Assembly: GCA_030431525.1 (NCBI GenBank)
Contig: JAUIJC010000007.1
Coordinates: 57,434-121,433 of the forward strand
From: Bacteroidia bacterium
GTDB lineage: Bacteria; Bacteroidota; Bacteroidia; Cytophagales; JAAEPT01
Length of the DNA: 64,000 nt
Reading direction: 5' to 3'
Shown: in pieces, positions 1-8,799 of the stretch
Layout of the letters: every line of letters starts with the position of its first letter
How positions within the stretch are numbered: position 1 is the first letter of the stretch
Made by a program: the position numbers and the translations under genes
Notes under the pieces: model-generated
Databases searched by the model: none
What the model was told of the DNA's origin: nothing
The model's input: only the letters and a program-made list of their open reading frames with translations

Positions 1-51
1 GAAGGCAAAGCAGTAAGACAAGCAGGGTATGTGGCGAAAGAAGTCGCATAA
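1..51 (+). CDS. 3' end of an unidentified gene (partial)
   Basis: The first frame is open from the window edge to a TAA at 49-51 and encodes only 16 residues ending in YVAKEVA. This is too short to assign a family. It is called because it runs into the window without a stop and ends just before a typical intergenic stretch; 65-80 holds a small GAGGC/GCCTC stem that could be part of its 3' end. Confidence 0.4.
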   Translation, partial: EGKAVRQAGYVAKEVA

Positions 52-143
52 TAACAGCTGTTTTGAGGCGGAGCCTCCTATTCTTATAACATCATTTGTG
101 GGCGTTCCATTGTGGAGAAATAGTATTTAAGTATAGACGATAA

Positions 144-212
144 GACCTTAGACGTTAGACATTAGCTCCCGTTCAAGGTTTGGCTAAACTCTAATGTCTA
201 ACGTCTAATGTC
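144..212. repeat. Heptad-phased hairpin, AGAC(G/A)TT family
   Basis: Left arm 144-165 and right arm 191-212 are complementary over 22 positions with one mismatch, around a 25-base loop. Within the arms the word TTAGACR recurs every 7 bases. It ends 17 bases before the proS start codon, so it would lie in or next to the proS leader. The same word family recurs at 18166, 52673 and 63412. Confidence 0.85.
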
Positions 213-229
213 CCCAAAGACAAAGTATT

Positions 230-1705
230 ATGGCGAAAGCACTGCCAAGCCGTTCCGAAAACTATTCGGAGTGGTACAACGAACTGGTTAAGAAAGCTGA
301 CTTGGCTGAAAACTCAGATGTGAGGGGCTGTATGGTGATCAAGCCTTACGGTTATTCCATTTGGGAGAAAATGCAACAGGATTTGGATCGCCGATTCAAG
401 GAAACGGGCCACACCAACGCCTATTTCCCGCTGTTCATTCCTAAGTCTTACCTCAGCAAGGAGGCTGACCACGTGGAGGGCTTCGCCAAGGAGTGCGCGG
501 TGGTAACGCACTACCGTTTGAAAAATGCAGAGGACGGCAGTGGTGTTGTTGTGGATCCAGAGGCCAAATTGGAGGATGAGCTGATTGTTCGTCCAACTTC
601 TGAAACGGTGATTTGGAACACGTACCGCAAGTGGATTCAGTCTTACCGCGACCTTCCGATTTTGGTGAACCAATGGGCGAACGTGGTTCGTTGGGAAATG
701 CGTACACGTTTGTTCTTGCGTACTGCCGAGTTCCTTTGGCAGGAAGGCCACACGGCTCACGCGACCAAAGACGAGGCGATTGCTGAGACAAAGCAGATGC
801 TTGACGTCTATGCCGAATTTGCCGAGGACATTATGGGTGTTCCTGTGGTAAAAGGTGTGAAAACCGAGAGCGAGCGTTTTGCTGGAGCTTTGGATACTTA
901 CTGCATCGAGGCGTTGATGCAAGACGGCAAGGCGCTTCAGGCGGGTACTTCCCACTTCTTGGGGCAGAACTTCGCCAAGGCTTTCGACGTGAAATTTGCT
1001 GACAAAGACGGTAAACTCGACCTTGTTTGGGGAACTTCTTGGGGTGTGAGTACACGTTTGATGGGTGCCTTGATTATGGCGCACTCTGATGACGAGGGCT
1101 TGGTGTTGCCTCCAAACTTGGCTCCAATCCAAGTGGTGATCGTGCCGATTTACAAAGGCGAGGAGCAGTTGGCTCAGGTTTCCGAAAAGGCGCTTGAGAT
1201 TCAGTCTGCTTTGCGCAAGCGTGGAATCTCCGTGAAGTTTGACAACCGCGACACTCACCGTCCGGGATGGAAATTCGCTGAGTATGAGTTGAAAGGTGTT
1301 CCTGTACGTTTGGCGCTTGGCGCCCGCGATTTGGAGAATGGCACGGTAGAAGTTGCTCGCCGTGACACCAAGGAGAAGAACACTTACCAGTTGGAGAACA
1401 TCGACCAGATTGTTGCCGACTTGTTGGAGGCTATCCAGTCAAACATCTACAACAAGGCCAAATCTTATCGCGACGAGCACATCACTAAAGTGGATTCCTA
1501 CGAGGAGTTCAAAGAGGTGTTGGAGAAGAAAGGCGGTTTTGTGTCTGCTCACTGGGACGGCACCAAAGAAACTGAGGCTAAAATCAAGGAGGAAACCAAG
1601 GCGACCATTCGTTGCATTCCTTTGGATAACAAACTTGAGGATGGCGTTTGTATCTATTCAGGCAAGCCATCTACACAACGTGTGTTGTTTGCTAAGGCTT
1701 ATTAA
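230..1705 (+). CDS. proS: Prolyl-tRNA synthetase, archaeal/eukaryal-type (short) form
   Basis: Charges tRNA-Pro with proline in the cytoplasm. At 491 residues it is the short form without the bacterial editing insertion. Visible class II landmarks include RPTSETVIW near residue 123, the motif-2 region [20 protein letters not shown] near 155-174, and an anticodon-binding domain beginning at about residue 300. The C-terminal region after about 410, ending in AKAY, matches the extra domain of archaeal-type enzymes. Only two cysteines remain there (IRC and VCI), so the zinc site of some archaeal relatives is probably lost. The ATG at 230 follows a hairpin. Long reading frames on the other strand are shadows. 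Confidence 0.97.
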   Translation: MAKALPSRSENYSEWYNELVKKADLAENSDVRGCMVIKPYGYSIWEKMQQDLDRRFKETGHTNAYFPLFIPKSYLSKEADHVEGFAKECAVVTHYRLKNAEDGSGVVVDPEAKLEDELIVRPTSETVIWNTYRKWIQSYRDLPILVNQWANVVRWEMRTRLFLRTAEFLWQEGHTAHATKDEAIAETKQMLDVYAEFAEDIMGVPVVKGVKTESERFAGALDTYCIEALMQDGKALQAGTSHFLGQNFAKAFDVKFADKDGKLDLVWGTSWGVSTRLMGALIMAHSDDEGLVLPPNLAPIQVVIVPIYKGEEQLAQVSEKALEIQSALRKRGISVKFDNRDTHRPGWKFAEYELKGVPVRLALGARDLENGTVEVARRDTKEKNTYQLENIDQIVADLLEAIQSNIYNKAKSYRDEHITKVDSYEEFKEVLEKKGGFVSAHWDGTKETEAKIKEETKATIRCIPLDNKLEDGVCIYSGKPSTQRVLFAKAY

Positions 1706-1714
1706 TTAAGTGCT

Positions 1715-1783
1715 CTGGGGTGTTGAAGTGTTGGAGTTCGGACTGTCACTTTAACACTTCAACACCCCAGCACTTCAACACTC
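1715..1783. repeat. Phased hairpin with an 8-bp unit (CACTTCAA)
   Basis: Arms 1715-1737 and 1748-1770 pair over 23 positions with two mismatches and a 10-base loop. The right side reads CACTTTAA, CACTTCAA, CACCCCAG, CACTTCAA in exact 8-base steps from 1747 to 1778, then CACTC and a run of seven T before the ATG of the next gene at 1791. The architecture is that of the 7-bp hairpins in this window but with a unit of eight. The T run could also let it act as a terminator of proS, but it sits 20 bases past the stem. Confidence 0.8.
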
Positions 1784-1790
1784 TTTTTTT

Positions 1791-2258
1791 ATGGATTGGG
1801 TTTTAGTCATAGGTTTAATACTTGGCGGTCTGATTGTGATTGCCATCGAGGTCATCTTTGTGCCGGGCACCACCATTGTGGGTTTCTTGGGGGCAGGAAT
1901 GACCCTTGCTGGGTTGTATTTGGGCTATAAGGACTTCGGAACACAAACAGGCCACTTGCTCCTTGGGGGAACGGTTGTCTTTTCTGTGATCGGCGTTGTG
2001 CTTGCCGTCAAATTCAGGGTGTGGGAATGGTTTGCCCTGAAGAAGAATGTGGATGGAAGGGTCGTAGGGAATAAGTCCACCTCTGTGGTTGTTGGTCAGG
2101 AAGGAATCACCGTTTCCGCCTTACGGCCAATGGGAACCGCAGATTTTGAGGGAGAATATTACGAGGTTACCACTTTAGGAAACTATCTTGCCTCTGAATC
2201 AAAAATCAAGATCGTTGCCATTGAAGGGCAACGGATTGTTGTTGAGCCTTTGAGCTAA
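1791..2258 (+). CDS. NfeD-family membrane protein
   Basis: A 155-residue protein with an N-terminal membrane segment at about 4-24, two more hydrophobic stretches (about 27-48 and 58-75), and a soluble C-terminal half (about 85-155) with the beta-rich pattern of the NfeD OB-fold (GQEGITVSALRPMGTADFEG). Short NfeD proteins partner flotillin-like proteins in membrane microdomains, and here floA follows 31 bases downstream on the same strand, which supports the call. The ATG directly follows a T run and there is no clear Shine-Dalgarno sequence, which is usual in this phylum. Confidence 0.9.
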   Translation: MDWVLVIGLILGGLIVIAIEVIFVPGTTIVGFLGAGMTLAGLYLGYKDFGTQTGHLLLGGTVVFSVIGVVLAVKFRVWEWFALKKNVDGRVVGNKSTSVVVGQEGITVSALRPMGTADFEGEYYEVTTLGNYLASESKIKIVAIEGQRIVVEPLS

Positions 2259-2289
2259 ACTTGTTTTACGTTTTTAGTCAATTTTCATC

Positions 2290-3285
2290 ATGACTCCACA
2301 AATTATTCTAACGATAGTTATTGCCATCGTTGGTCTGGTCATCTTCATTATGATGTTCCAGATTATTGGCCTCTGGTTGTCTGCATTGTTTTCTGGTGTT
2401 AGCATCAGCTTGTTCCAGCTGATCATCATGCGTTTTCGTAAGGTGCCTCCAGGAACTATTGTTCAGGCAATGATTACTTCCCACAAGGCGGGCTTGGTTC
2501 AAATCACTCGTGATGAATTGGAAGCTCACTTCTTGGCGGGTGGTAATGTACTGGCGGTAACCAACGCGTTGATTTCTGCCGATAAGGCAAATATTCCTTT
2601 GGAATTCCAGCAAGCGGCAGCCATTGATTTGGCTGGTCGTGACGTTTTTGAAGCGGTTCAGACTTCTGTAAATCCACGAGTGATCAACACCCCAAATGTG
2701 GCTGCGGTTGCCCAAGACGGTATCCAGTTGATTGCAAAAGCCCGTGTTACTGTTCGTGCCAATATTGCTCGCCTCGTTGGTGGTGCCGGTGAGGAAACCA
2801 TTTTGGCGCGTGTAGGTGAGGGTATTGTAACCTCCATTGGTTCTTCCAAGTCGCATAAGGCGGTGTTGGAAAATCCAGACAGCATTTCGAAGCTCGTGTT
2901 GGAGAAAGGCTTGGATGCGGGAACTGCTTTTGAGATTCTTTCCATTGATATTGCTGACATCGACGTTGGGGAAAACATTGGTGCGAAACTCCAGATTGAC
3001 CAAGCTAACGCTGACTTGAAGGTGGCTGAAGCCAAAGCTGAGGAGCGTCGTGCGATGGCTGTAGCCGTAGAGCAGGAAATGAAAGCCAAGGCGCAAGAGG
3101 CCAAGGCACAAGTAATTCAGGCCGAGGCTGAGGTGCCAAAGGCCATGGCGGAGGCTTTCCGTTCTGGCAACTTGGGCATCATGGATTACTACAAGATGAA
3201 CAACATCAAGTCTGATACGGAAATGCGTGACAGCATCGCCCGTTCTGGCGAGGAGAAGGGCAAGCCTTCTTCGGATGAAGATTAA
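2290..3285 (+). CDS. floA: Flotillin-like protein FloA
   Basis: Scaffold protein of detergent-resistant membrane microdomains. The 331-residue length fits FloA. It has an N-terminal membrane hairpin (about 5-45), then the SPFH/band-7-like part with the family phrases [29 protein letters not shown] and [18 protein letters not shown], and a C-terminal Ala/Glu/Lys-rich coiled coil (about 230-300: [20 protein letters not shown]). It forms an operon with the NfeD gene. The TAA stop is the first triplet of the 164-bp palindromic element described next, so no 3' leader separates them. Confidence 0.96.
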   Translation: MTPQIILTIVIAIVGLVIFIMMFQIIGLWLSALFSGVSISLFQLIIMRFRKVPPGTIVQAMITSHKAGLVQITRDELEAHFLAGGNVLAVTNALISADKANIPLEFQQAAAIDLAGRDVFEAVQTSVNPRVINTPNVAAVAQDGIQLIAKARVTVRANIARLVGGAGEETILARVGEGIVTSIGSSKSHKAVLENPDSISKLVLEKGLDAGTAFEILSIDIADIDVGENIGAKLQIDQANADLKVAEAKAEERRAMAVAVEQEMKAKAQEAKAQVIQAEAEVPKAMAEAFRSGNLGIMDYYKMNNIKSDTEMRDSIARSGEEKGKPSSDED

Positions 3286-3447
3286 GCAAAAGTGAAATAA
3301 TAAACTGGCCCACTAAGGCACAGTTATTTTGTTCGCTGTTTGTGGCAAGTTGATGCAGGGATAGCCGTAGCTATCGCAAATCAAGTTGCTACGAACAGCG
3401 GGTAAAAGAACAAGACGACTGGGGCAGCTTATTGTTTTTCTTTTGCT
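3285..3447. repeat. 164-bp-class palindromic element, copy 1
   Basis: A near-perfect long hairpin bounded by AGCAAAAG (3285-3292) and CTTTTGCT (3440-3447). It matches, in inverse orientation, the element at 60866-61029: the central 98 bases (3323-3420 against 60894-60991) align without gaps, sharing the loop core GATAGCCGTAGCTA. Stem positions that differ between copies mostly differ on both arms (GCTG/CAGC here, ACTG/CAGT in the other copy), so pairing is kept. The first base overlaps the floA stop codon. No coding potential. Confidence 0.9.
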
Positions 3448-3480
3448 AAGATAAAATAGGCTTTGGTCTAACACATTGAG

Positions 3481-3521
3481 CAGGGCTTTCCCGTAATAGG
3501 GAGTAGCCCTGTTTTCTTTTT
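3481..3521 (+). terminator. Rho-independent terminator after the NfeD-FloA operon
   Basis: Stem CAGGGCTTTCCC/GGGAGTAGCCCTG around GTAATA is followed by a T-rich tail GTTTTCTTTTT. It lies between the palindromic element and the next gene. Confidence 0.75.
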
Positions 3522-3628
3522 GGCATTAATCTTGAAAATGTGGGAACCAAATCCACCTGAAAAGCATTGTTGCAAAAGGTGGAGTTTATTTAGAAATTGT
3601 ATTGCTGAAAATTAAAAACCAGTCTGTG

Positions 3629-4051
3629 ATGAAAAAGCTGATAGCTACCTTTTCCATTTTGTTTGTTGCCGTTCTCGGCATCGTGGCCCAGCAAGCTAGT
3701 GGCCCAGAAATTACCTTCGAAAGCAAGGTGATTGATTATGGCACGATTGAACAGCACTCCAACGGTGTTCGTGAGTTCCACTTTACAAACACTGGTAGTG
3801 CCCCTTTAATCATCCAACATGCCAAAGGTTCTTGCGGATGTACTGTTCCTTCTTATGACAAGGAGCCTGTAATGCCAGGTGAGTCTGGCACTATCAAGGT
3901 GAAGTACGCAACCAACCGTTTGGGCGTGTTCCAGAAGACAGTAACCTTGACTACTAACGCAACTACTCCAACAGTTGTGTTGACCATCAAAGGTAATGTT
4001 CTTGCTAAGCCTGCTGCCGAGGGTACTGAATCTGACGCTGCAAGCCACTAA
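3629..4051 (+). CDS. Secreted DUF1573 protein
   Basis: A 140-residue protein with a signal peptide (MKKLIATFSILFVAVLGIVA, cleavage near AQQ) and one Ig-like DUF1573 domain: FESKVIDYGTIEQ, REFHFTNTGSAPLII, a conserved GSCGCTVPSY cysteine pair near residues 78-80, and MPGESGTIKVKY. DUF1573 proteins are abundant in Bacteroidota envelopes; their molecular role is not established. The frame is open from a TTG at 3602, but the ATG at 3629 places the signal peptide at the N-terminus and is chosen. The gene is monocistronic, with terminators on both sides. Confidence 0.92.
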   Translation: MKKLIATFSILFVAVLGIVAQQASGPEITFESKVIDYGTIEQHSNGVREFHFTNTGSAPLIIQHAKGSCGCTVPSYDKEPVMPGESGTIKVKYATNRLGVFQKTVTLTTNATTPTVVLTIKGNVLAKPAAEGTESDAASH

Positions 4052-4055
4052 TTAG

Positions 4056-4475
<420 letters not shown>

Positions 4476-4483
4476 GGGTTATC

Positions 4484-5314
4484 ATGGAGCATCCATTATT
4501 GGGAAAGGGAAACGATTACTCTCCCAAGCGCATCATTTGTTTGACGGAGGAATGTACCGAGATGCTCTACCTTTTGGAGGAGCAAGACCGCATCGTAGGC
4601 ATTTCTGGCTTTACGGTTCGTCCGCCAGAGGCCCGAAAGGAAAAGCCCAAGGTTTCCACCTTTTTGGATGCCAATATCGATGAGATATTAGACTTCAAGC
4701 CAGACCTTGTCATTGGGTTTTCAGACATTCAGGCCAATATTGCCCAGCAATTGATTAGTGAGGGTGTTACGGTGTGGGTGAATAATCACCGGAGTGTGCG
4801 GGGCATTATGGAAATGATGGTTCAGTTGGGGGCTTTGGTTGGAAAGCAGGCTGAAGCGATTGAAATTGTAGACCGTTTTAAGAACCGAGTTGGTAAACTT
4901 CAGGAAATTATTTCCAAGTGGGAAATTCGTCCCAAAGTGTATTTTGAGGAGTGGTATGACCCATTGATTACAGGAATCCAGTGGGTGGAGGAGTTGATTG
5001 AATTGGCCGGTGGCCAAGACACTTTTCCTGAATTACGAGAGAAATCCTTGGCCAAGGATAGAATCCTGGCTGACCCTTCAGAAGTGATTCGGAGAAACCC
5101 TGACATCATCATCGCCTCGTGGTGCGGGAAGATGTTTAAAAAGGATAAAATGCTGAGCCGTGAGGGTTGGAATCAAATCCCGGCCGTGCAAAATGATGAT
5201 TTGTATGAGGTGGATTCATCCATTATTCTTCAGCCTGGTCCGGCTTCATTGACGGAAGGTTTAGAGGAGCTTCATCGAATCATTTCAAATTGGATAGAAA
5301 AGCAGAATAGCTAA
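4484..5314 (+). CDS. BtuF-like helical-backbone metal/cobalamin-binding protein without a signal peptide
   Basis: A 276-residue protein with the two-lobe pattern of the periplasmic-binding fold used by BtuF: PKRIICLTEECTEMLYLLEEQDRIVGIS near the start, STFLDANIDEILDFKPDLVIG, then a long central helix (about 120-150) and a second lobe with VYFEEWYDPLITGIQWVEELIELAGG. BtuF binds cobalamin in the periplasm for an ABC importer, but this protein starts directly with MEHPLLGKG and has no signal peptide, and no permease or ATPase gene is adjacent. A cytoplasmic corrinoid- or metal-binding role is inferred. The ATG at 4484 is preferred over a GTG-frame extension that would overlap the previous gene by 76 bases. 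It lies 3 bases before the next gene. Confidence 0.82.
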   Translation: MEHPLLGKGNDYSPKRIICLTEECTEMLYLLEEQDRIVGISGFTVRPPEARKEKPKVSTFLDANIDEILDFKPDLVIGFSDIQANIAQQLISEGVTVWVNNHRSVRGIMEMMVQLGALVGKQAEAIEIVDRFKNRVGKLQEIISKWEIRPKVYFEEWYDPLITGIQWVEELIELAGGQDTFPELREKSLAKDRILADPSEVIRRNPDIIIASWCGKMFKKDKMLSREGWNQIPAVQNDDLYEVDSSIILQPGPASLTEGLEELHRIISNWIEKQNS

Positions 5315-5317
5315 GTA

Positions 5318-6046
5318 ATGGCGCATAAATCAATCTTTAATTGGAGTGGAGGAAAGGATAGCACCTTGGCCCTCCATCATGTGTTGCAGGATAAAAACTT
5401 TGACATTGGTACCTTGCTGACCTCGGTGAATGAGGCCCACAAAAGGGTGTCCATGCACGGCGTTCGTGAGGAGCTGTTGGATGCTCAGGCCGAAAGCTTG
5501 GGATTGCCATTAAAGAAGCTTCGTTTGCCAGAGCAACCTTCCATGTCTGAGTATGAGCAAATCATGGCTGACATGATGAAGGAAGTCAAAGCAGAGGGTT
5601 ATACTCACTCCATCTTTGGGGATATCTATCTTGAAGACCTAAAGAATTATCGTGAGGAGAAGTTGGCTAGCCAAGGTTTCAAAGCTCACTTCCCAATCTG
5701 GAAGCGAGATACTAAAGAATTGGTGCGTGAGTTTATCGGCTTGGGCTACAAGACCATTGTGGTCTGCGTCAAAGCAGAGTTCTTGGATGAAAGTTTTGTA
5801 GGTCGTGTCATTGACGAGGATTTCCTTAATGATTTGCCAGACAATGTAGACCCTTGTGGAGAGAACGGGGAGTTTCATACCTTTTGTTATGAGGGGCCTG
5901 TTTTCAAAAAGCCGATTCCTTTTGAGATTGGAGAAAAAGTATTCAGGGAATACAAGGCGCCCAAGGATAAGGATGATACCTGCAGTGGCAGTGAGCCCGC
6001 CAAGAAAAGTATGGGATTCTGGTTTTGTGATTTGGTACCAGTGTAA
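5318..6046 (+). CDS. Dph6-like PP-loop ATPase (diphthine--ammonia ligase family)
   Basis: A 242-residue adenine-nucleotide alpha-hydrolase. The PP-loop SGGKDS is at residues 9-14, and the family region GDIYLEDLKNYREEKLASQG and the segment DPCGENGEFHTFCYEGPVF fit the Dph6/MJ0570 family. In archaea and eukaryotes Dph6 amidates diphthine on EF2; bacteria have no diphthamide, so the bacterial substrate is unknown. The tight operon with a BtuF-like binder suggests a link to corrinoid metabolism (inference). It ends with CDLVPV and is followed by a strong terminator. Confidence 0.88.
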   Translation: MAHKSIFNWSGGKDSTLALHHVLQDKNFDIGTLLTSVNEAHKRVSMHGVREELLDAQAESLGLPLKKLRLPEQPSMSEYEQIMADMMKEVKAEGYTHSIFGDIYLEDLKNYREEKLASQGFKAHFPIWKRDTKELVREFIGLGYKTIVVCVKAEFLDESFVGRVIDEDFLNDLPDNVDPCGENGEFHTFCYEGPVFKKPIPFEIGEKVFREYKAPKDKDDTCSGSEPAKKSMGFWFCDLVPV

Positions 6047-6076
6047 AATACTTTGCTGAAAAAATTCATGGTCTTA

Positions 6077-6097
6077 AGACAAGGCAGTGCCTTGTCT
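6077..6097. repeat. 21-bp palindrome AGACAAGGCA/TGCCTTGTCT
   Basis: A perfect palindrome apart from the central base, between the Dph6-like gene and the bidirectional terminator. I see no second copy in the window. Confidence 0.6.
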
Positions 6098-6106
6098 CTA
6101 CAGATG

Positions 6107-6143
6107 AAAAAACGGGCTGTTCCGAATGGAACAGCCCGTTTTT
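6107..6143. terminator. Bidirectional terminator between convergent genes
   Basis: Stem AACGGGCTGTTCC/GGAACAGCCCGTT with a GAAT loop, six A on the left and five T on the right, so it can serve both the plus-strand operon ending at 6046 and sucD ending at 6166 on the minus strand. Confidence 0.92.
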
Positions 6144-6165
6144 ACTATGCTTTCTTCAGAAAAGC

Positions 6166-7056
6166 TTAGGCAGTAACACCAGCTTTTTCCAAAGCTTTAA
6201 CCATTGTAGCACCGATTTCAGCAGGAGATTCAGAAACGTCTACGCCGCACTCGCGCATGATACGCATTTTAGCTTCAGCAGTGTCGTCAGCGCCACCGAT
6301 GATTGCACCAGCGTGGCCCATACGCTTACCTTTTGGAGCAGTCTGACCAGCGATGAAACCAACAACTGGTTTCTTGTTGCCGTTCTCTTTGATCCAGTAA
6401 GAAGCTTCAGCCTCGTAGTTACCACCGATTTCACCGATCATAACGATAGCGTCAGTTTCGTCGTCCTCCATCAAAAGCTGAACAGCTTCTTTAGTGGAAG
6501 TACCAATGATTGGGTCACCACCAATACCGATAGCAGTAGAGATACCGAAACCAGCTTTCACGATTTGGTCAGCAGCTTCGTAAGTCAATGTACCAGACTT
6601 AGAAACGATACCGATACGACCTTGCTTGAATACGAAGCCAGGCATAATGCCAACCTTAGCCTCACCCGGAGTGATAACACCTGGGCAGTTAGGGCCGATC
6701 AAAGTAGCGCCTTTCTTGTCAACGAAAGCCTTAGTGGCAATCATGTCACGTACAGGGATGCCCTCAGTGATGGCAACGATTACCTTGATACCAGCTTCAG
6801 CGGCTTCTTGGATAGCGTCAGCAGCGAATGCTGGTGGCACGAAAATGATAGATACGTCAGCACCTGCTTTTTCAACTGCCTCAGCAACAGTGTTGAAAAC
6901 AGGGCGGTCGAGGTGAGATTGACCTCCTTTACCTGGTGTAACACCACCAACGACGTTAGTGCCGTATTCGATCATTTGGGTGGCGTGGAAAGTACCCTCA
7001 GAGCCAGTGAAACCCTGAACGATCACTTTTGAGTCTTTGTTGACCAGTACGCTCAT
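6166..7056 (-). CDS. sucD: Succinyl-CoA synthetase alpha subunit
   Basis: TCA-cycle enzyme subunit that carries the phosphohistidine intermediate and binds CoA; makes ATP (or GTP) from succinyl-CoA. 296 residues, full length. CoA-binding Rossmann part with [12 protein letters not shown] and GGVTPGKGG near the N-terminus, the [12 protein letters not shown] segment near 121-132, [10 protein letters not shown] near 153, and the active-site histidine H248 in GHAGAIIGG. The beta subunit gene (sucC) is not adjacent: upstream is the repeat array and rarA. Consistent GCT/CGT-type codon choice suggests strong expression. Confidence 0.97.
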   Translation of the reverse strand: MSVLVNKDSKVIVQGFTGSEGTFHATQMIEYGTNVVGGVTPGKGGQSHLDRPVFNTVAEAVEKAGADVSIIFVPPAFAADAIQEAAEAGIKVIVAITEGIPVRDMIATKAFVDKKGATLIGPNCPGVITPGEAKVGIMPGFVFKQGRIGIVSKSGTLTYEAADQIVKAGFGISTAIGIGGDPIIGTSTKEAVQLLMEDDETDAIVMIGEIGGNYEAEASYWIKENGNKKPVVGFIAGQTAPKGKRMGHAGAIIGGADDTAEAKMRIMRECGVDVSESPAEIGATMVKALEKAGVTA

Positions 7057-7163
7057 TTTATTTCTGGTTTATAGCGATAGAATCTTAATGCATTTGGAAG
7101 AAGTCTGTCCAAAAGACAAACTTACCCGCCCACAAAAATAGGATATTTCCCAAGACAGTCAAT

Positions 7164-7371
7164 ACAGTTAACAGTTATCAGTGAACAGTTAACATGGAGA
7201 GGGGGAAAACAACAGTTATCAGTGGACAGTTAACAGTTAACACAGAAAGGGGGTGGTATTGGGTGTGGAGGCATTATCTTGCTAACTGCTAACTGCTAAC
7301 TGCTAACTGCTAACTGCTAACTGCTAACTGCTAACTGCTAACTGCTAACTGCTAACTGCTAACTGCTAACT
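7164..7371. repeat. Large heptad-phased repeat: ACAGTTA words plus 13 perfect GCTAACT units
   Basis: On the left, ACAGTTA/TCAGTGA words run in exact 7-base steps at 7164-7191 and again at 7212-7239. On the right, GCTAACT is repeated 13 times without error at 7281-7371. The two sides are roughly inverse complements (AGTTAAC against AGTTAGC), so the whole can fold as a long hairpin. The right end touches the rarA stop codon (TGA on the minus strand at 7374-7376). It accounts for most of the 317-base gap between rarA and sucD. Confidence 0.92.
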
Positions 7372-7373
7372 GA

Positions 7374-8630
7374 TCACTGTCCCCACCATTCCCAAAGCCG
7401 TTTTCTGAATTCTTCTTCTCGTGCGTTGCCTTCAGGGTAATAGAATTTGGTCCCCTTCAATGATTCTGGTAGGTAATCTTGTTTGACAAAATTTCCTTGA
7501 TAGTCATGCGGGTAGAGGTAGCCAGCGCCATGACCAAGTTCGCGGTCCAATTTGGTGTAAGCCCCACGGAGGTGAAGTGGGATAGGGAGGTTTCCCGTTT
7601 CCCGTACTACTTTTTGCGCTTGGTTGATGGCCTTGTAGGCGGCATTGCTTTTTGGAGAGCAAGCCAAATAAGTGACTGCTTGGGCAAGGATGATTCGGCC
7701 TTCAGGCCATCCCACCACTTCAATGGCGCGGAAACATTCATTGGCGATGACCAAGGCAGTAGGGTTGGCGTTGCCAATATCTTCTGAAGCTGAAATAATG
7801 ATGCGGCGGGCAATGAATTTTGGGTCCTCGCCACCTTCAATCATTCTGGCCATATAATAGAGTGCGGCATCAGGGTCACCACCACGAATGGATTTGATGA
7901 AGGCAGAGGCGATTTCATAATGGATGTCGCCAGCCCGATCAAAGTTGAGGGTTTGCTTGGTGGCAATTCCCCTCACGTAATCATCTGTTAATTCAATGGT
8001 CTGGCTTGGACTTGCGTCCACGACGAGTTCCAATAAATTCAGCAGTTTCCGACCGTCTCCGCTAGAGATGCTCAGCAGCGCATTGTACTCTTTTAATACA
8101 ATATCCTTTTTCGATAACTCGGCATCCTTGGTGAGTGCCTTGTCCAAAAGCTCCAATAGTTCTTCCTCCCCGAACGGATTCAAGGTGTAGACTTGGCAGC
8201 GAGAGAGCAATGCGTTATTCAGCTCGAAGGAGGGGTTCTCTGTTGTGGCGCCTATCAAGCGGATGAGGCCTTTTTCCACAGCGCCCAATAATGCGTCCTG
8301 TTGGGATTTGTTGAAGCGGTGAATCTCATCAATAAATAAAACACAGCGTTGTAAGCCTTTTGCTTTTTGAATAACCTCCCTAATGTCCTTTACTCCGGCA
8401 TTGATGGCGTTTAGTTTGAAAAATTGGGCATTGGCTTGGTTCGCAATGATGTTGGCCAATGTTGTTTTTCCTGTTCCCGGTGGCCCCCAGAAAATCATGG
8501 AGGGGATGCTTCCTGAGTCGAGGATGCGCCGAAGAATGCCATTTTCACCCGTCAAATGTTCTTGACCAATAAATTCCCGAATGTTTGAGGGGCGTAGGCG
8601 TTCCGCCAAAGGTGGAAGGGAGCTGTTCAT
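7374..8630 (-). CDS. rarA: Replication-associated recombination ATPase RarA (MgsA/WRNIP1 family)
   Basis: AAA+ clamp-loader-like ATPase acting at stalled replication forks. 418 residues from the chosen start [14 protein letters not shown]. Walker A GPPGTGKT at residues 49-56, Walker [11 protein letters not shown] near 96-105, sensor-like [12 protein letters not shown], and the C-terminal tetramerisation domain with [23 protein letters not shown] and [11 protein letters not shown]. The frame stays open to 8669, but those codons lie inside a heptad hairpin, so the ATG at 8630 is used. It ends in WWGQ-TGA, with the TGA abutting the tandem heptamer array. Confidence 0.96.
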   Translation of the reverse strand: MNSSLPPLAERLRPSNIREFIGQEHLTGENGILRRILDSGSIPSMIFWGPPGTGKTTLANIIANQANAQFFKLNAINAGVKDIREVIQKAKGLQRCVLFIDEIHRFNKSQQDALLGAVEKGLIRLIGATTENPSFELNNALLSRCQVYTLNPFGEEELLELLDKALTKDAELSKKDIVLKEYNALLSISSGDGRKLLNLLELVVDASPSQTIELTDDYVRGIATKQTLNFDRAGDIHYEIASAFIKSIRGGDPDAALYYMARMIEGGEDPKFIARRIIISASEDIGNANPTALVIANECFRAIEVVGWPEGRIILAQAVTYLACSPKSNAAYKAINQAQKVVRETGNLPIPLHLRGAYTKLDRELGHGAGYLYPHDYQGNFVKQDYLPESLKGTKFYYPEGNAREEEFRKRLWEWWGQ

Positions 8631-8633
8631 AAT

Positions 8634-8731
8634 TAGTATTATGTACAATGTATTATGTGAAATTAGCAAGCTTCAAGCGACAATGCTCGTCTCTCCTTTG
8701 TACACAATACTTAATACATGGTACACAAAAT
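8634..8731. repeat. Heptad-phased imperfect hairpin, TACAATG/TATTATG family
   Basis: Left words TAGTATT, ATGTACA, ATGTATT, ATGTGAA (8634-8661) and right words TTTGTAC, ACAATAC, TTAATAC, ATGGTAC, ACAAAAT (8697-8731) step by exactly 7 bases, and the two sides are partly complementary. It fills the gap between the divergent rarA and fbaA genes, starting 3 bases from the rarA ATG. The same family recurs inside the purK-purE gap. Confidence 0.8.
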
Positions 8732-8754
8732 TAGCCCATACCCCGATAAATTGT

Positions 8755-8762
8755 TAGCTTTG
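8755..8762 (+). promoter_or_regulatory. Probable fbaA promoter, -7 element TAGCTTTG
   Basis: Matches the Bacteroidota sigma-A consensus TAnnTTTG, 37 bases before the fbaA ATG. No clean TTG -33 box is visible at the usual distance (TTA at 8731-8733). Confidence 0.6.
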
Positions 8763-8799
8763 CGCCGTTATCCATTCAAACAGAATACTATCCATTGTT

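Noticed and set aside
314..1258. Long minus-strand reading frame inside proS
   Set aside because: Shadow of a conserved plus-strand gene; its translation has no family features.
7281..7371. Tandem array that could be mistaken for a CRISPR
   Set aside because: The unit is 7 bases with no spacers and no cas genes nearby.
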